This document shows positions 15,457 to 25,173 of a DNA stretch of 40,551 nt, piece by piece. The translations under genes and the position numbers were made by a program. This stretch comes from Mesorhizobium sp. L2C084A000 (lineage in GTDB: Bacteria; Pseudomonadota; Alphaproteobacteria; Rhizobiales; Rhizobiaceae). The stretch covers positions 29,124 through 69,674 of the forward strand of contig NZ_AYWX01000017.1 in the NCBI RefSeq assembly GCF_000502875.1, in the 5' to 3' direction. The first letter of the stretch is position 1, and every line of letters starts with the position of its first letter. The notes under the pieces were generated by a model. That model worked only from the letters and a program-made list of their open reading frames with translations, had not been told where the DNA came from and ran no database searches.

Positions 15457-16395
15457 TTAGCCGACCATCACCTTGTCGTGCGGGACCTGATGGTCGGCAT
15501 TTGATGCTGTGGCGTGCATGACCAGCGCCGTCATGATTTCGGCGGCCGCGAGCGCTGCAATGACTTGCGGGCGCTTGTCCTTGACGGCAGCGCCGCCGAT
15601 CGGCGAGACGAGGCGGGCAAATTCCGCCTCGCTGCCGTCCGCCGATTTCAGGAACCAGTTCTTGAACGTCGCTTTCTTGGTCTTGGACCCGATCATGCCG
15701 ACATAGGCGGCATCGCCGCGTTTCAGCGCCTCGGCGACGATCAGGAAATCCAGCGCATGATCGTGGGTCAGGATGGCGAAGGCGGCGCCAGCGGGAGCGT
15801 TTCGCACCATCGCTTCCGGCATAGCTGTCAGCCTGGTCTCGACGGATTCCGGCATGCCTTCCAGTGCTTCGGCCCGCGTCTCAATGACGATGCCGTGCAC
15901 GGGAAGAAGTGCGATCGTCGACGCCAGCGCCTGGCCGACATGGCCGCCGCCGAAGATGTAGACACGCGGCAGGTGCGCCTCCTCGGCTTCCGCAGCCGCA
16001 ACCAGATCGGCGGCAAGGGCTGCATCGACGAGCCGGATCAGCACTTCGACGCGCCCGCCGCAGCATTGGCCGATTTCCGGGCCTAGCGGCACATCGAGGG
16101 TCGCGCGGCTTTCCCTGCCCCTTGAGGGGAGGGTGGCGGCGAAGCCGCCGGGTAAGATCGGATCGGCGCGGGTTCTCTCCCCCCTTGAGGGGGAGAAAAG
16201 CATCTGCCGGGCTTTGTCGATCGCCATGTATTCGAGTTGACCGCCGCCGATGGTGCCAAAGATCGCCGCCTGCGAGACGAGCATGAAGGCGCCCTTCTCG
16301 CGTGGCGTCGAGCCTTTTGTTCCGGTCACTTCGACCAGGGCAACCTGGCCGGCGCTGGTGAGAAAGGCTTTCAGGCTTTGCACTTTCGAGTTCAT
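15457..16395 (-). CDS. xdhC: xanthine dehydrogenase accessory protein XdhC, with in-frame repeat insertion
   Basis: A 312-residue XdhC, which binds molybdenum cofactor, helps its sulfuration and delivers it to XdhB. Visible: VTGTKGSTPREKGAFMLV, GTIGGGQLEYMAIDKARQM, IGQCCGGRVEV (conserved Cys pair) and the C-terminal Rossmann domain with VYIFGGGHVGQALA and LTHDHALDFLI. Between KARQM and LDVPLGPEIGQCC lie about 30 residues (roughly residues 66-96, including SPSRGERTRADPILPGG) that do not look like XdhC and are encoded by a palindromic repeat of the intergenic type. The frame is kept. Whether the protein stays active is unknown. Last gene of the uraH-xdhABC run; 61 bases separate it from xdhB. 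Confidence 0.9.
   Translation of the reverse strand: MNSKVQSLKAFLTSAGQVALVEVTGTKGSTPREKGAFMLVSQAAIFGTIGGGQLEYMAIDKARQMLFSPSRGERTRADPILPGGFAATLPSRGRESRATLDVPLGPEIGQCCGGRVEVLIRLVDAALAADLVAAAEAEEAHLPRVYIFGGGHVGQALASTIALLPVHGIVIETRAEALEGMPESVETRLTAMPEAMVRNAPAGAAFAILTHDHALDFLIVAEALKRGDAAYVGMIGSKTKKATFKNWFLKSADGSEAEFARLVSPIGGAAVKDKRPQVIAALAAAEIMTALVMHATASNADHQVPHDKVMVG
16112..16197. repeat. palindromic mosaic element inserted in frame within xdhC
   Basis: Three hairpins in a row lie inside the xdhC reading frame: CCCTGCCCC/GGGGAGGG (16113-16133), GGCGGC-GAA-GCCGCC (16135-16149) and TCTCCCCC/GGGGGAGA (16176-16196). On the xdhC strand the order GC-hairpin with TTCG-like centre, then CACC, then CTCCCC hairpin mirrors the start of the element at 9299-9446 (CCGGCCGCTTCGCGGCCACC there, CCGGCGGCTTCGCCGCCACC here). 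Outer edges of the insertion are estimated at about 16108 and 16200 from where XdhC-like residues stop and resume. Confidence 0.75.
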
Positions 16396-16456
16396 GGTTC
16401 ACATTCCCGAATGGGAAATATAGGTTTTTCGGCCCAGATTGCACATTCTGCCAGAT

Positions 16457-18807
<2,351 letters not shown>

Positions 18808-18811
<4 letters not shown>

Positions 18812-20289
18812 GCCGCCTCGTGCCTCGAAACCTGGATCGGCTCCCTGGTACCGCTGGTCTCGGCGAAGAAGCGCAGCAAGAGATTGCGCGCCGCGAGCGC
18901 ACGATACTCGGCCGAGGCCCGCATGTCGGTGAGCGGGGTGAAATCCCTGGCATATTCGACCATCGCCGCGTCAACCGTGGTCTCCGTCCATGGCTTGCCG
19001 AGCAGCGCTTTTTCGACAGAAGACGCCCGCTTCGGCGTCGCCGCCATGCCGCCATAGGCAATGCGCACCTCCGCGACCGTGCCATCGCTGGCCAGCGTCA
19101 GGAAGAAGGCGCCGAGGGCCGCGGTGATGTCCTCATCGCGGCGCTTGGTGATTTTGTGGACGGCGAATTTCGTGCCCTTGACCGGAACCGGAACGTGCAC
19201 GGCCTCGACGAATTCGCCCGGCTGCCGGTCCTGTTTGCCATAGGCAATGAAGAAGGTTTCCAGTGGAATCGAGCGCCGCTTCTTGCCCTTGCGCAGGGTG
19301 AGACTTGCGCCAAGAGCGATCAAGGGCGGCGGCGTGTCGCCGATCGGCGAGCCGTTGGCGATATTGCCGCCGATGGTCCCCATGTTGCGCACCTGTTCGC
19401 CGCCGATGCGATCGAACAACGGCCCCAGCGCCGGGATACGCTTCGCCAATATCGCGAAGGCATCAGTGTAGGTGACGCCCGCGCCGATCGAAATGATGCC
19501 GTTGTCTTCCGAGATGGTGCAAAGTCCGTCGAGATTGCCGATGAAAATGGCCGGCGAAATATCGCGCATGTGCTTGGTCACCCAGAGGCCGACATCGGTC
19601 GAGCCGGCAACGATGGTGGCGCCGGGTTCCTTGTCCAGCACGGCGGCGAAATCATCGACATCGGCCGGCACGACCAGCCGCGTCTTGGCCGAACCGATCT
19701 CAATCCGGGCGCCGTCATGCATGGCCTCGAGCCTCGCGGTGATCGCCTTGCGCTCCGTGGCCAGCGGATCCTTTACCGCCTTGCCGTAGCTGGAGATGGC
19801 ATGCGCAGCGCGCATGATCGCCTCGTAGCCGGTGCAGCGGCAGAGATTGCCTTGCAAGGCCTTTTCGATATCCGCGTTCGAGGGATTCGACGACTTCATC
19901 CACAGGCCATAGAGCGACATGACGAAGCCCGGTGTGCAGAAGCCGCATTGCGAGCCGTGGAAATCGACCATCGCCTGCTGCACCGGATGCAGTTGGCCTG
20001 ATACGCCGCGCAGATGCTCGACGGTCACGACATGGGTGGCGTCCAACGAGCCGAGGAAACGGATGCAGGCATTGACGCTTTCATAGACCAGCCCGCCGGC
20101 CGAGAGCTTGCCGACCAACACGGTGCAGGCGCCGCAATCGCCCTCGGCGCAGCCTTCCTTGGTGCCGCGCAGCGACCGGTCGAGCCGCAGCCAGTCGAGC
20201 AGGGTCGCGTCGGGTGCCACCGACGAAAGCGCGACGTCCCTGCCGTTGAGGATGAAGCGGATTTCATTGCGGATGCTAATTTTGGCCAT
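18808..20289 (-). CDS. xdhA: xanthine dehydrogenase, small FeS/FAD subunit
   Basis: A 493-residue subunit carrying both 2Fe-2S clusters and FAD, passing electrons from the Moco centre to NAD+. First cluster: CAEGDCGAC with Cys47, Cys52, Cys55 and Cys75. Second cluster: CGFC (Cys115, Cys118) and CRC (Cys150, Cys152) in QGNLCRCTGYEAI. The FAD domain begins with TIVAGSTDVGLWVTK and has GGNIANGSPIGDTPP. All eight cluster cysteines are present. Three bases separate it from the stop of the HIU hydrolase gene, so it is translated from the same leftward transcript. Confidence 0.96.
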
Positions 20290-20292
20290 GCC

Positions 20293-20667
20293 TCAGCTCC
20301 CCCTGTAGGTCGAATAGCCATAGGGCGAGACGAGCAGCGGCACATGGTAGTGCAGCGGTTCGGCCATGCCGAAGCGGATCGGTATCACATCGAGAAAGGC
20401 GGGGTTCGGCAGGCTCGACCCCTGCTGGCGCAAATAGTCGCCTGCGGCGAAGACCAGTTCGTATTCTCCGGGGCGGAACTCCGCGCCGGCGAGCAGCGGC
20501 TTGTCACAACGGCCGTCGGCATTGGTGACAACGGTCTTCAAATGTGTCCGCGCCTTGCCCTCGAGGTGATAAAGCGCGATCGACAATCCCGCCGCCGGCT
20601 TGCCTGTCGCCGTGTCGAGGACGTGGGTCGTCAGACGCCCGCCATCGGCATTCGACGTTTCTGCCAT
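20293..20667 (-). CDS. uraH: 5-hydroxyisourate hydrolase (transthyretin-like)
   Basis: A 124-residue HIU hydrolase, the step after urate oxidase: 5-hydroxyisourate to OHCU. It has the family ends, LTTHVLDTATGKPA with His15 and the C-terminal YHVPLLVSPYGYSTYRGS, whose YRGS tail is diagnostic of the enzyme rather than of vertebrate transthyretin. No signal peptide, so cytoplasmic. The frame is open upstream, but ATG 20667 is preceded by GGAGG at 7-base spacing and matches the family start. First gene of the leftward run uraH-xdhA-xdhB-xdhC, divergent from the puuE-uraD operon. Confidence 0.95.
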   Translation of the reverse strand: MAETSNADGGRLTTHVLDTATGKPAAGLSIALYHLEGKARTHLKTVVTNADGRCDKPLLAGAEFRPGEYELVFAAGDYLRQQGSSLPNPAFLDVIPIRFGMAEPLHYHVPLLVSPYGYSTYRGS

Positions 20668-20870
20668 TGGCCGCCTCCCATTTCCGGTACGAGCGAATTG
20701 GCCCGGTACGATCAAGTATCAACAGTGAATTGTGCGCCAATTAAAGGCGATGCATAAGTCCCGGTCGAGCGGAGTGCGACAAAAACACTTTCAAAAATTT
20801 TCGGGGGAATGCGAGAAGCACCCTTTCGATATTCTGATCATACTTCGGGCCATGCCCGGCGGGAGGGACG
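20668..20870. promoter_or_regulatory. divergent promoter region between uraH-xdh and puuE-uraD operons
   Basis: 203 bases control two opposed purine operons. Visible elements: a direct repeat CCGGTACGA at 20684-20692 and 20703-20711 (19 bases apart, near two helical turns), an inverted pair GAATTGGC at 20695-20702 and GCCAATT at 20736-20742, and an A/T-rich stretch around 20779-20800 likely to hold promoter elements. GGGAGGGACG precedes the puuE ATG. A shared regulator site is likely; which protein binds is not shown. Confidence 0.5.
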
Positions 20871-22289
20871 ATGCGTTACAGCAGAGACATGCGCGGCTAC
20901 GGAGTCAATCCGCCGGACCCGAAATGGCCTGGCGGCGCGCATGTCGCCGTGCAGTTCGTCGTCAACTACGAGGAAGGCGGCGAGAACTGCGTGCTGCATG
21001 GCGACAAGGCGTCCGAAGCCTTCCTGTCGGAAATCGTCGGCGCGGCACCCTGGGTGGGCCAGCGCCACTGGAACATGGAATCCATCTACGAATACGGTGC
21101 CCGCGCCGGTTTCTGGCGGTTGCTGCGGCTGTTCAGCGAGGCCGAGGTGCCGATCACCTGCTATGGCGTCGCCACCGCGCTCGCCCGTTCGCCGGATCAA
21201 GTCACGGCCATGCAGGAAGCCGGCTGGGAGATCGCCTCGCACGGGTTGAGATGGATCGACTACCGCGACCACAGCGCCGAGGATGAGCGCCGCGACCTCG
21301 AGGCGGCGATCAAGCTGCACTACGAAGTGACCGGCGCGCGCCCGACCGGCTGGTATACGGGTCGCACATCGATCAACACAGTGCGGATTGTGGCGGAAGA
21401 AGGCGGTTTCGACTATGTGTCGGACACCTATGACGACGAGCTGCCCTACTGGTTCGAGCATGATGGCGGCGCGCAGCTCATCATTCCCTATACGCTCGAC
21501 GCCAACGACATGCGGTTCGCAACGCCGCAGGGCTTCAACTCCGGCGACCAGTTCTTTGCCTATTTGAAGGACAGCTTCGACACGCTCTATGCCGAGGGCA
21601 AGGCAGGCCGGCCACGCATGATGAACATCGGCCTGCACTGCCGCCTCGTCGGGCGGCCGGGCCGGGTGGCGGCGCTGAAGCGCTTCGTCGACTATGTGAA
21701 GTCGCACGACAGGGTCTGGCTGGCGCGGCGCATCGACATCGCCCGCCACTGGCAAGAGGTCAATCCTTATCAACCGGCGGCACTCCGCCCCTCGAAGATG
21801 GAATTCGAGACCTTCGTCCACACTTTCGGCGGCGTGTTCGAGCATTCGCCCTGGATCGCCGAACGCGCCTACGAACTGGAACTGGGCCCGGCGCATGACA
21901 CTTCAGGCGGCCTGCACAATGCGCTTTGCCGTGTCTTCCGGTCCGCCAGCGAAACCGAGCGGCTTTCCGTGCTCAACGCTCATCCCGACCTTGCCGGCAA
22001 ACTTGCCAAGGCCAAACGGCTGACGGCGGAATCGACCAGGGAACAGGCTTCGGCCGGCCTCGACGCGCTGACCGACAAGGAGCGCGAACTGTTTTCCAAG
22101 CTCAACGCCGCCTACGTCACCACTTTCGGTTTCCCCTTCATCATCGCGGTGAAGGGCAAGACGAGGCAAGAGATTCTGGCGGAATTCGAGGCGCGCATCG
22201 GCAACAGCCGCGGCGTCGAATTCGAAACCGCCTGCAAACAGGTCGAGCGCATCGCGCTGCTCCGCCTCAAGGACATGCTTCCGCAATAG
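20871..22289 (+). CDS. fused allantoinase PuuE / OHCU decarboxylase UraD
   Basis: A 472-residue fusion. Residues 1 to about 300 are PuuE, a polysaccharide-deacetylase-fold allantoinase (MRYSRDMRGYGVNPPDPKWPGGA at the start, VVNYEEGGENC, ASHGLRWIDYRD, GWYTGR, MNIGLHCRLVGRPGR). From about residue 310 comes UraD, the 2-oxo-4-hydroxy-4-carboxy-5-ureidoimidazoline decarboxylase: FVHTFGGVFEHSPWIAERAY, NAHPDLAGKLA with the catalytic His371, and TTFGFPFIIAVKGKT. UraD makes S-allantoin and PuuE opens it to allantoate, so the domain order is reversed to the reaction order but joins consecutive steps. First gene of the rightward operon; the next starts 10 bases after its stop. Confidence 0.94.
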   Translation: MRYSRDMRGYGVNPPDPKWPGGAHVAVQFVVNYEEGGENCVLHGDKASEAFLSEIVGAAPWVGQRHWNMESIYEYGARAGFWRLLRLFSEAEVPITCYGVATALARSPDQVTAMQEAGWEIASHGLRWIDYRDHSAEDERRDLEAAIKLHYEVTGARPTGWYTGRTSINTVRIVAEEGGFDYVSDTYDDELPYWFEHDGGAQLIIPYTLDANDMRFATPQGFNSGDQFFAYLKDSFDTLYAEGKAGRPRMMNIGLHCRLVGRPGRVAALKRFVDYVKSHDRVWLARRIDIARHWQEVNPYQPAALRPSKMEFETFVHTFGGVFEHSPWIAERAYELELGPAHDTSGGLHNALCRVFRSASETERLSVLNAHPDLAGKLAKAKRLTAESTREQASAGLDALTDKERELFSKLNAAYVTTFGFPFIIAVKGKTRQEILAEFEARIGNSRGVEFETACKQVERIALLRLKDMLPQ

Positions 22290-22299
22290 GTTTGAACCC

Positions 22300-23163
22300 A
22301 TGGATACGATCAGGATGCCCGAGCGAACCTATTACGCACCACATGGCGGCCACCCCGGCCAGAGCGAGCTTCTGACCGGCCGCGCCGTCTTCACCGAGGC
22401 CTATGCCGTCATTCCCCGGGGTGTGATGCAGGACATCGTGACCAGTGCGTTGCCGTTCTGGGACAAGACCCGCGCCTGGATCTTGTCGCGACCGCTATCC
22501 GGTTTTGCCGAGACGTTCTCGCAATACATTGTCGAGGTCGCGCCGAGCGGCGGCAGCGAGCGGCCGGAACCCGATGCCGGCGCCGAGGGCGCCCTGTTCG
22601 TGGTCGAGGGCGAGTTGACGGTTCTGCTTGCCGGCAAGAAGTATGTCTTGCGGCCCGGCGGCTTTGCCTTCCTGCCGCCGGCCAGCGGCTGGACGGTTCG
22701 CAACGAAAGCAAGGCCGACGTGCGCTTCCACTGGATTCGCAAGGCTTACGATGTGGTCGACGGTCTTGATGTGCCGGAAGCCTTCTTCACCAACGAGCAG
22801 GAGATCGCGCCAACGCCTATGCCCGGCACCGAAGGCCGCTGGGCGACGACGCGGTTCGTCGATCCGGCCGATTTGCGCCACGACATGCACATGACCATCG
22901 TCACGCTGGAACCCGGCGCGGTCATTCCCTTCGCCGAGACCCATGTCATGGAGCATGGGCTCTACGTGCTGGAAGGCAAAGCGGTCTATCGCCTCAACCA
23001 GGACTGGGTCGAGGTCGAGGCCGGCGACTATATGTGGCTGCGCGCCTTCTGCCCGCAGGCCTGCTATGCGGGCGGCCCGGGCAAATTCCGCTATCTGCTC
23101 TACAAGGACGTCAACCGGCACGCCAAACTCGGCGGCGCCAGTGTCCCCGGGCGGACGCGGTGA
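22300..23163 (+). CDS. (S)-ureidoglycine aminohydrolase (bicupin)
   Basis: A 287-residue bicupin matching UGHY/AllE, which releases ammonia from (S)-ureidoglycine to give (S)-ureidoglycolate. The N-terminus MDTIRMPERTYYAPHGGHP is typical. The N-terminal cupin (GALFVVEGELTVLLAGKKYVL) lacks a full metal set. The C-terminal cupin has the Mn-site residues in order: Glu and His in AETHVMEHGLYVLEG and the Gln in AFCPQACYAGG. The stop overlaps the start of ureidoglycolate lyase (GTGA). Its substrate is made by allantoate amidohydrolase (AllC), which is not in the window. Confidence 0.93.
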   Translation: MDTIRMPERTYYAPHGGHPGQSELLTGRAVFTEAYAVIPRGVMQDIVTSALPFWDKTRAWILSRPLSGFAETFSQYIVEVAPSGGSERPEPDAGAEGALFVVEGELTVLLAGKKYVLRPGGFAFLPPASGWTVRNESKADVRFHWIRKAYDVVDGLDVPEAFFTNEQEIAPTPMPGTEGRWATTRFVDPADLRHDMHMTIVTLEPGAVIPFAETHVMEHGLYVLEGKAVYRLNQDWVEVEAGDYMWLRAFCPQACYAGGPGKFRYLLYKDVNRHAKLGGASVPGRTR

Positions 23164-23651
23164 CGCGGATCATTGCGCGGCCACTGACCCGCGAGAGCTT
23201 TGCTCCGTTCGGCGACGTCATCGATATGGGCGGCGACAACCACTACCCGATCAATGGCGGCAGGGCCGAGCGCTACCACGATCTGGCGACCGCCGAGGCG
23301 ACCGGACCAAACGCCCGCGTGCTGATCTCGATGGTGCGCGGCACGCCCTACGAATTGCCGCTGAAGCTGAGCATGGTCGAGCGCCACCCCTTCGGCAGCC
23401 AGGCCTTCATCCCGCTGTCGCCGCGCCCATTCCTGGTCGTCGTCTGCCATGATGGCGAGCAAGGGCCTGATGAGCCGCGTGCCTTCATCACCGCACCCGG
23501 ACAAGGCATCAACTATTCCCGTAATCTCTGGCACGGCGTGTTGACGCCGCTTGGCGAGGCGCAGGATTTCCTGATTGTCGACCGTGGCGGCGACGGCTCC
23601 AACCTCGAAGAATTCCATTTCTCGCATGCTTACGAGATCCATCTCCCTTAA
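23160..23651 (+). CDS. allA: ureidoglycolate lyase
   Basis: A 163-residue AllA, splitting (S)-ureidoglycolate to glyoxylate and urea. Visible blocks: TRIIARPLTRESFAPFGDVI at the start, the core SMVERHPFGSQAFIPL, FLVVVCHDG, and GINYSRNLWHGVLTPL near the end. It starts at GTG 23160, inside the stop of the previous gene; a longer frame upstream exists but only gives out-of-family sequence. It completes the route from guanine to glyoxylate on this segment apart from the missing AllC step. Glyoxylate can then pass to glycerate, for which the kinase lies at 7463-8728. Confidence 0.93.
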   Translation: MTRIIARPLTRESFAPFGDVIDMGGDNHYPINGGRAERYHDLATAEATGPNARVLISMVRGTPYELPLKLSMVERHPFGSQAFIPLSPRPFLVVVCHDGEQGPDEPRAFITAPGQGINYSRNLWHGVLTPLGEAQDFLIVDRGGDGSNLEEFHFSHAYEIHLP

Positions 23652-23659
23652 TTTTTTGT

Positions 23660-23702
23660 GCATGTCGTTACCCCAAAACCGGGGCACTTTTGGGCGACAT
23701 GC
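23660..23702. repeat. intergenic palindrome (RIME/RIP-like)
   Basis: GCATGTCG (23660-23667) pairs with CGACATGC (23695-23702), and inside CCCAAAA (23672-23678) pairs with TTTTGGG (23688-23694) around a 9-base loop; TTAC bulges on the left side only. The sequence type, gcatgtcgtta-N-caaaacc-N-acttttg-N-cgacatgc, is a frequent intergenic palindrome in rhizobia as I know them. It lies 9 bases after the allA stop and 17 before the next ATG, so it may attenuate read-through to the deaminase gene. Confidence 0.65.
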
Positions 23703-23718
23703 AGCAGGAGAGCCTGAA

Positions 23719-24312
23719 ATGACCGACATTTCTTTGATCGACCGCCTGCTCGACGTGATCGAACACGACATCGTGCCGAAGACGGCCGACGGTGTTGTCC
23801 ATGGCAACAAGCTGTTCGGCGCGGCGATCCTGCGCAAGGACGACCGTTCGCTGGTGCTGGCCGAGACCAACAACGAGAGGGAAAACCCGCTCTGGCACGG
23901 CGAGGTGCACTGCCTGAAACGTTTCTACGAAATGCCGAAGGCGGGGCGCGTCGATCCGAAAGACGCGATCTTCATCGCCACGCATGAGCCCTGCTCGCTC
24001 TGCCTGTCGGCGATCACCTGGACTGGCTTCGACAATTTCTACTATCTGTTCAGCCACGAGGATTCGCGCGACAGTTTTGCCATCCCGCACGATCTGAAGA
24101 TCCTGAAAGAGGTCTTCACCCTCGACCCCGGCGGCTACAATGCCGAGAATGCCTACTGGAAGAGCTTTTCTATCCGCATGCTGGTGCGAGCGTTGCCCGA
24201 GGTAGAGCGGCAACGGCTGGAAATACGCATCGGCGCGATTTCGGCGCGCTACGATGATCTGTCCGGCGTCTATCAGGCGAACAAGGACGATAACGACATC
24301 CCGCTGAATTAG
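23719..24312 (+). CDS. nucleoside/nucleobase deaminase-like protein (CDA fold)
   Basis: A 197-residue zinc deaminase. The zinc and catalytic residues are clear: His60 and Glu62 in WHGEVHC, Cys92 and Cys95 in HEPCSLC. The rest is longer than tRNA adenosine deaminase or cytosine deaminase and contains an unusual ITWTGFDNFYYLFSHEDSRDSF block before DLKILKEVF. Position right after allA suggests a purine or pyrimidine base or nucleoside substrate, but guanine deamination is already covered by GuaD. The start at 23719 has GGAG 9 bases before it. Specific substrate not assigned. Confidence 0.8.
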   Translation: MTDISLIDRLLDVIEHDIVPKTADGVVHGNKLFGAAILRKDDRSLVLAETNNERENPLWHGEVHCLKRFYEMPKAGRVDPKDAIFIATHEPCSLCLSAITWTGFDNFYYLFSHEDSRDSFAIPHDLKILKEVFTLDPGGYNAENAYWKSFSIRMLVRALPEVERQRLEIRIGAISARYDDLSGVYQANKDDNDIPLN

Positions 24313-24344
24313 GGCTCTCGGCCTACCGGGGGGCACCCTTGAAT

Positions 24345-24363
24345 TGCCACCTTTATGGTGGCA
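24345..24363. promoter_or_regulatory. palindrome before mqsR, candidate antitoxin operator
   Basis: TGCCACC-TTTAT-GGTGGCA is a perfect 7-bp inverted repeat with a 5-base centre, ending 9 bases before the mqsR ATG. MqsA-type antitoxins repress their own operon through palindromes in the promoter (AACCT-N-AGGTT in E. coli). The arms differ here but the placement fits autoregulation. Confidence 0.55.
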
Positions 24364-24372
24364 TATTGCGTC

Positions 24373-24678
24373 ATGGAGAAACGAAGGCCCACCTACGATC
24401 TTGATGCCATCAAGACGACGTTCGGGTCTGTCGATACGCTGGCGATCACGACGTCCGCTCTGCGGGATGCCACAGGCCTTGGCTTCGACCGTGCCGGCGT
24501 CGTCGAGGTAATCGGCGGCATGACGAGGAAAATGTTCGTGAAATCCATGACGACCTTTGCGGATCACCGGGTCTGGCAGGATGCCTATCACGTGCCGGTG
24601 GGCGACCTGATCCTCTACGTGAAATTCCAAGCGGATGTCGTGACCGAGTTCACGGTCATGTCGTTCAAGGAGAAATGA
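24373..24678 (+). CDS. mqsR: MqsR family toxin (mRNA interferase)
   Basis: A 101-residue toxin of the MqsR (RelE-fold) family, which in E. coli cleaves mRNA at GCU. The family block is plain: MEKRRPTYDLDAIKTTF at the start, then FVKSMTTFADHRVWQDAYHVPV containing the Lys, Gln and Tyr that align with catalytic residues of E. coli MqsR, and a C-terminal MSFKEK. The start at 24373 is preferred over ATG 24355, which lies inside the operator palindrome. Toxin first, antitoxin second, with a 4-base ATGA at the junction, is the usual mqsRA order. Type II toxin-antitoxin; cytoplasmic. Confidence 0.9.
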   Translation: MEKRRPTYDLDAIKTTFGSVDTLAITTSALRDATGLGFDRAGVVEVIGGMTRKMFVKSMTTFADHRVWQDAYHVPVGDLILYVKFQADVVTEFTVMSFKEK

Positions 24679-24680
24679 CC

Positions 24681-25094
24681 ATGGCGACAAGAGAAGAAAA
24701 TCGGACCATGATTTCCCCCGAAACCGGGGAAACGCTCACGCGTGACGTGCGTCCATTCACAGTGGCGTACAAGGGCGAGAGCATAATTGTCGACCTTCCG
24801 GGTTACTATCCAGCATCCGGTGACGAGGGTGTGCATATCGGAGGCGACATGGCTGCCGTCGATGCCGCACTACGCGCCCTCAAGGAGAGGATCGATGGCG
24901 TGCCGGCCCCGGCAACCATCCGCCGCATGCGCACAAAGCTCAATCTGTCGCAGCGCGAGGCAGGATCCCTGTTCAAGGTCGGCGAGAATGCTTTCGACAA
25001 GTATGAAAGGGGCCTGATCGAGCCGAGTGGCCCGACCATTCAATTGATGACGCTGCTGGAAAAACATCCCGAACTGCTGGATGAATTGCGGTAG
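24681..25094 (+). CDS. mqsA: MqsA family antitoxin without zinc-binding cysteines
   Basis: A 137-residue antitoxin. The C-terminal HTH domain is intact (RRMRTKLNLSQREAGSLFKV, then GENAFDKYERGLIEPSGPTI and LLEKHPELLDELR) and is the DNA-binding half of MqsA. The N-terminal toxin-binding half keeps SPETGETLTRDVRPFTVAYKG and LPGYYP, but the whole protein contains no cysteine, whereas E. coli MqsA folds this half around a four-Cys zinc site. GGAG at 24669-24672 is 8 bases before ATG 24681; ATG 24675, which overlaps the toxin stop, is too close to it and less likely. Confidence 0.88.
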   Translation: MATREENRTMISPETGETLTRDVRPFTVAYKGESIIVDLPGYYPASGDEGVHIGGDMAAVDAALRALKERIDGVPAPATIRRMRTKLNLSQREAGSLFKVGENAFDKYERGLIEPSGPTIQLMTLLEKHPELLDELR

Positions 25095-25173
25095 CGGCAC
25101 AGGTCGCATTTTTCGCTGCTCCAGTCGCGAATGGTGATTGAAAGTCGTCGCGCCGCGGGGCGTTATGCGGGCC

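Noticed and set aside
16108..16200. xdhC as a pseudogene because of the insertion
   Set aside because: The frame remains open and all conserved blocks on both sides are present, so a functional protein is possible.
23034..23159. N-terminal extension of ureidoglycolate lyase
   Set aside because: It overlaps the ureidoglycine aminohydrolase gene in another frame; AllA proteins begin at the GTG at 23160.
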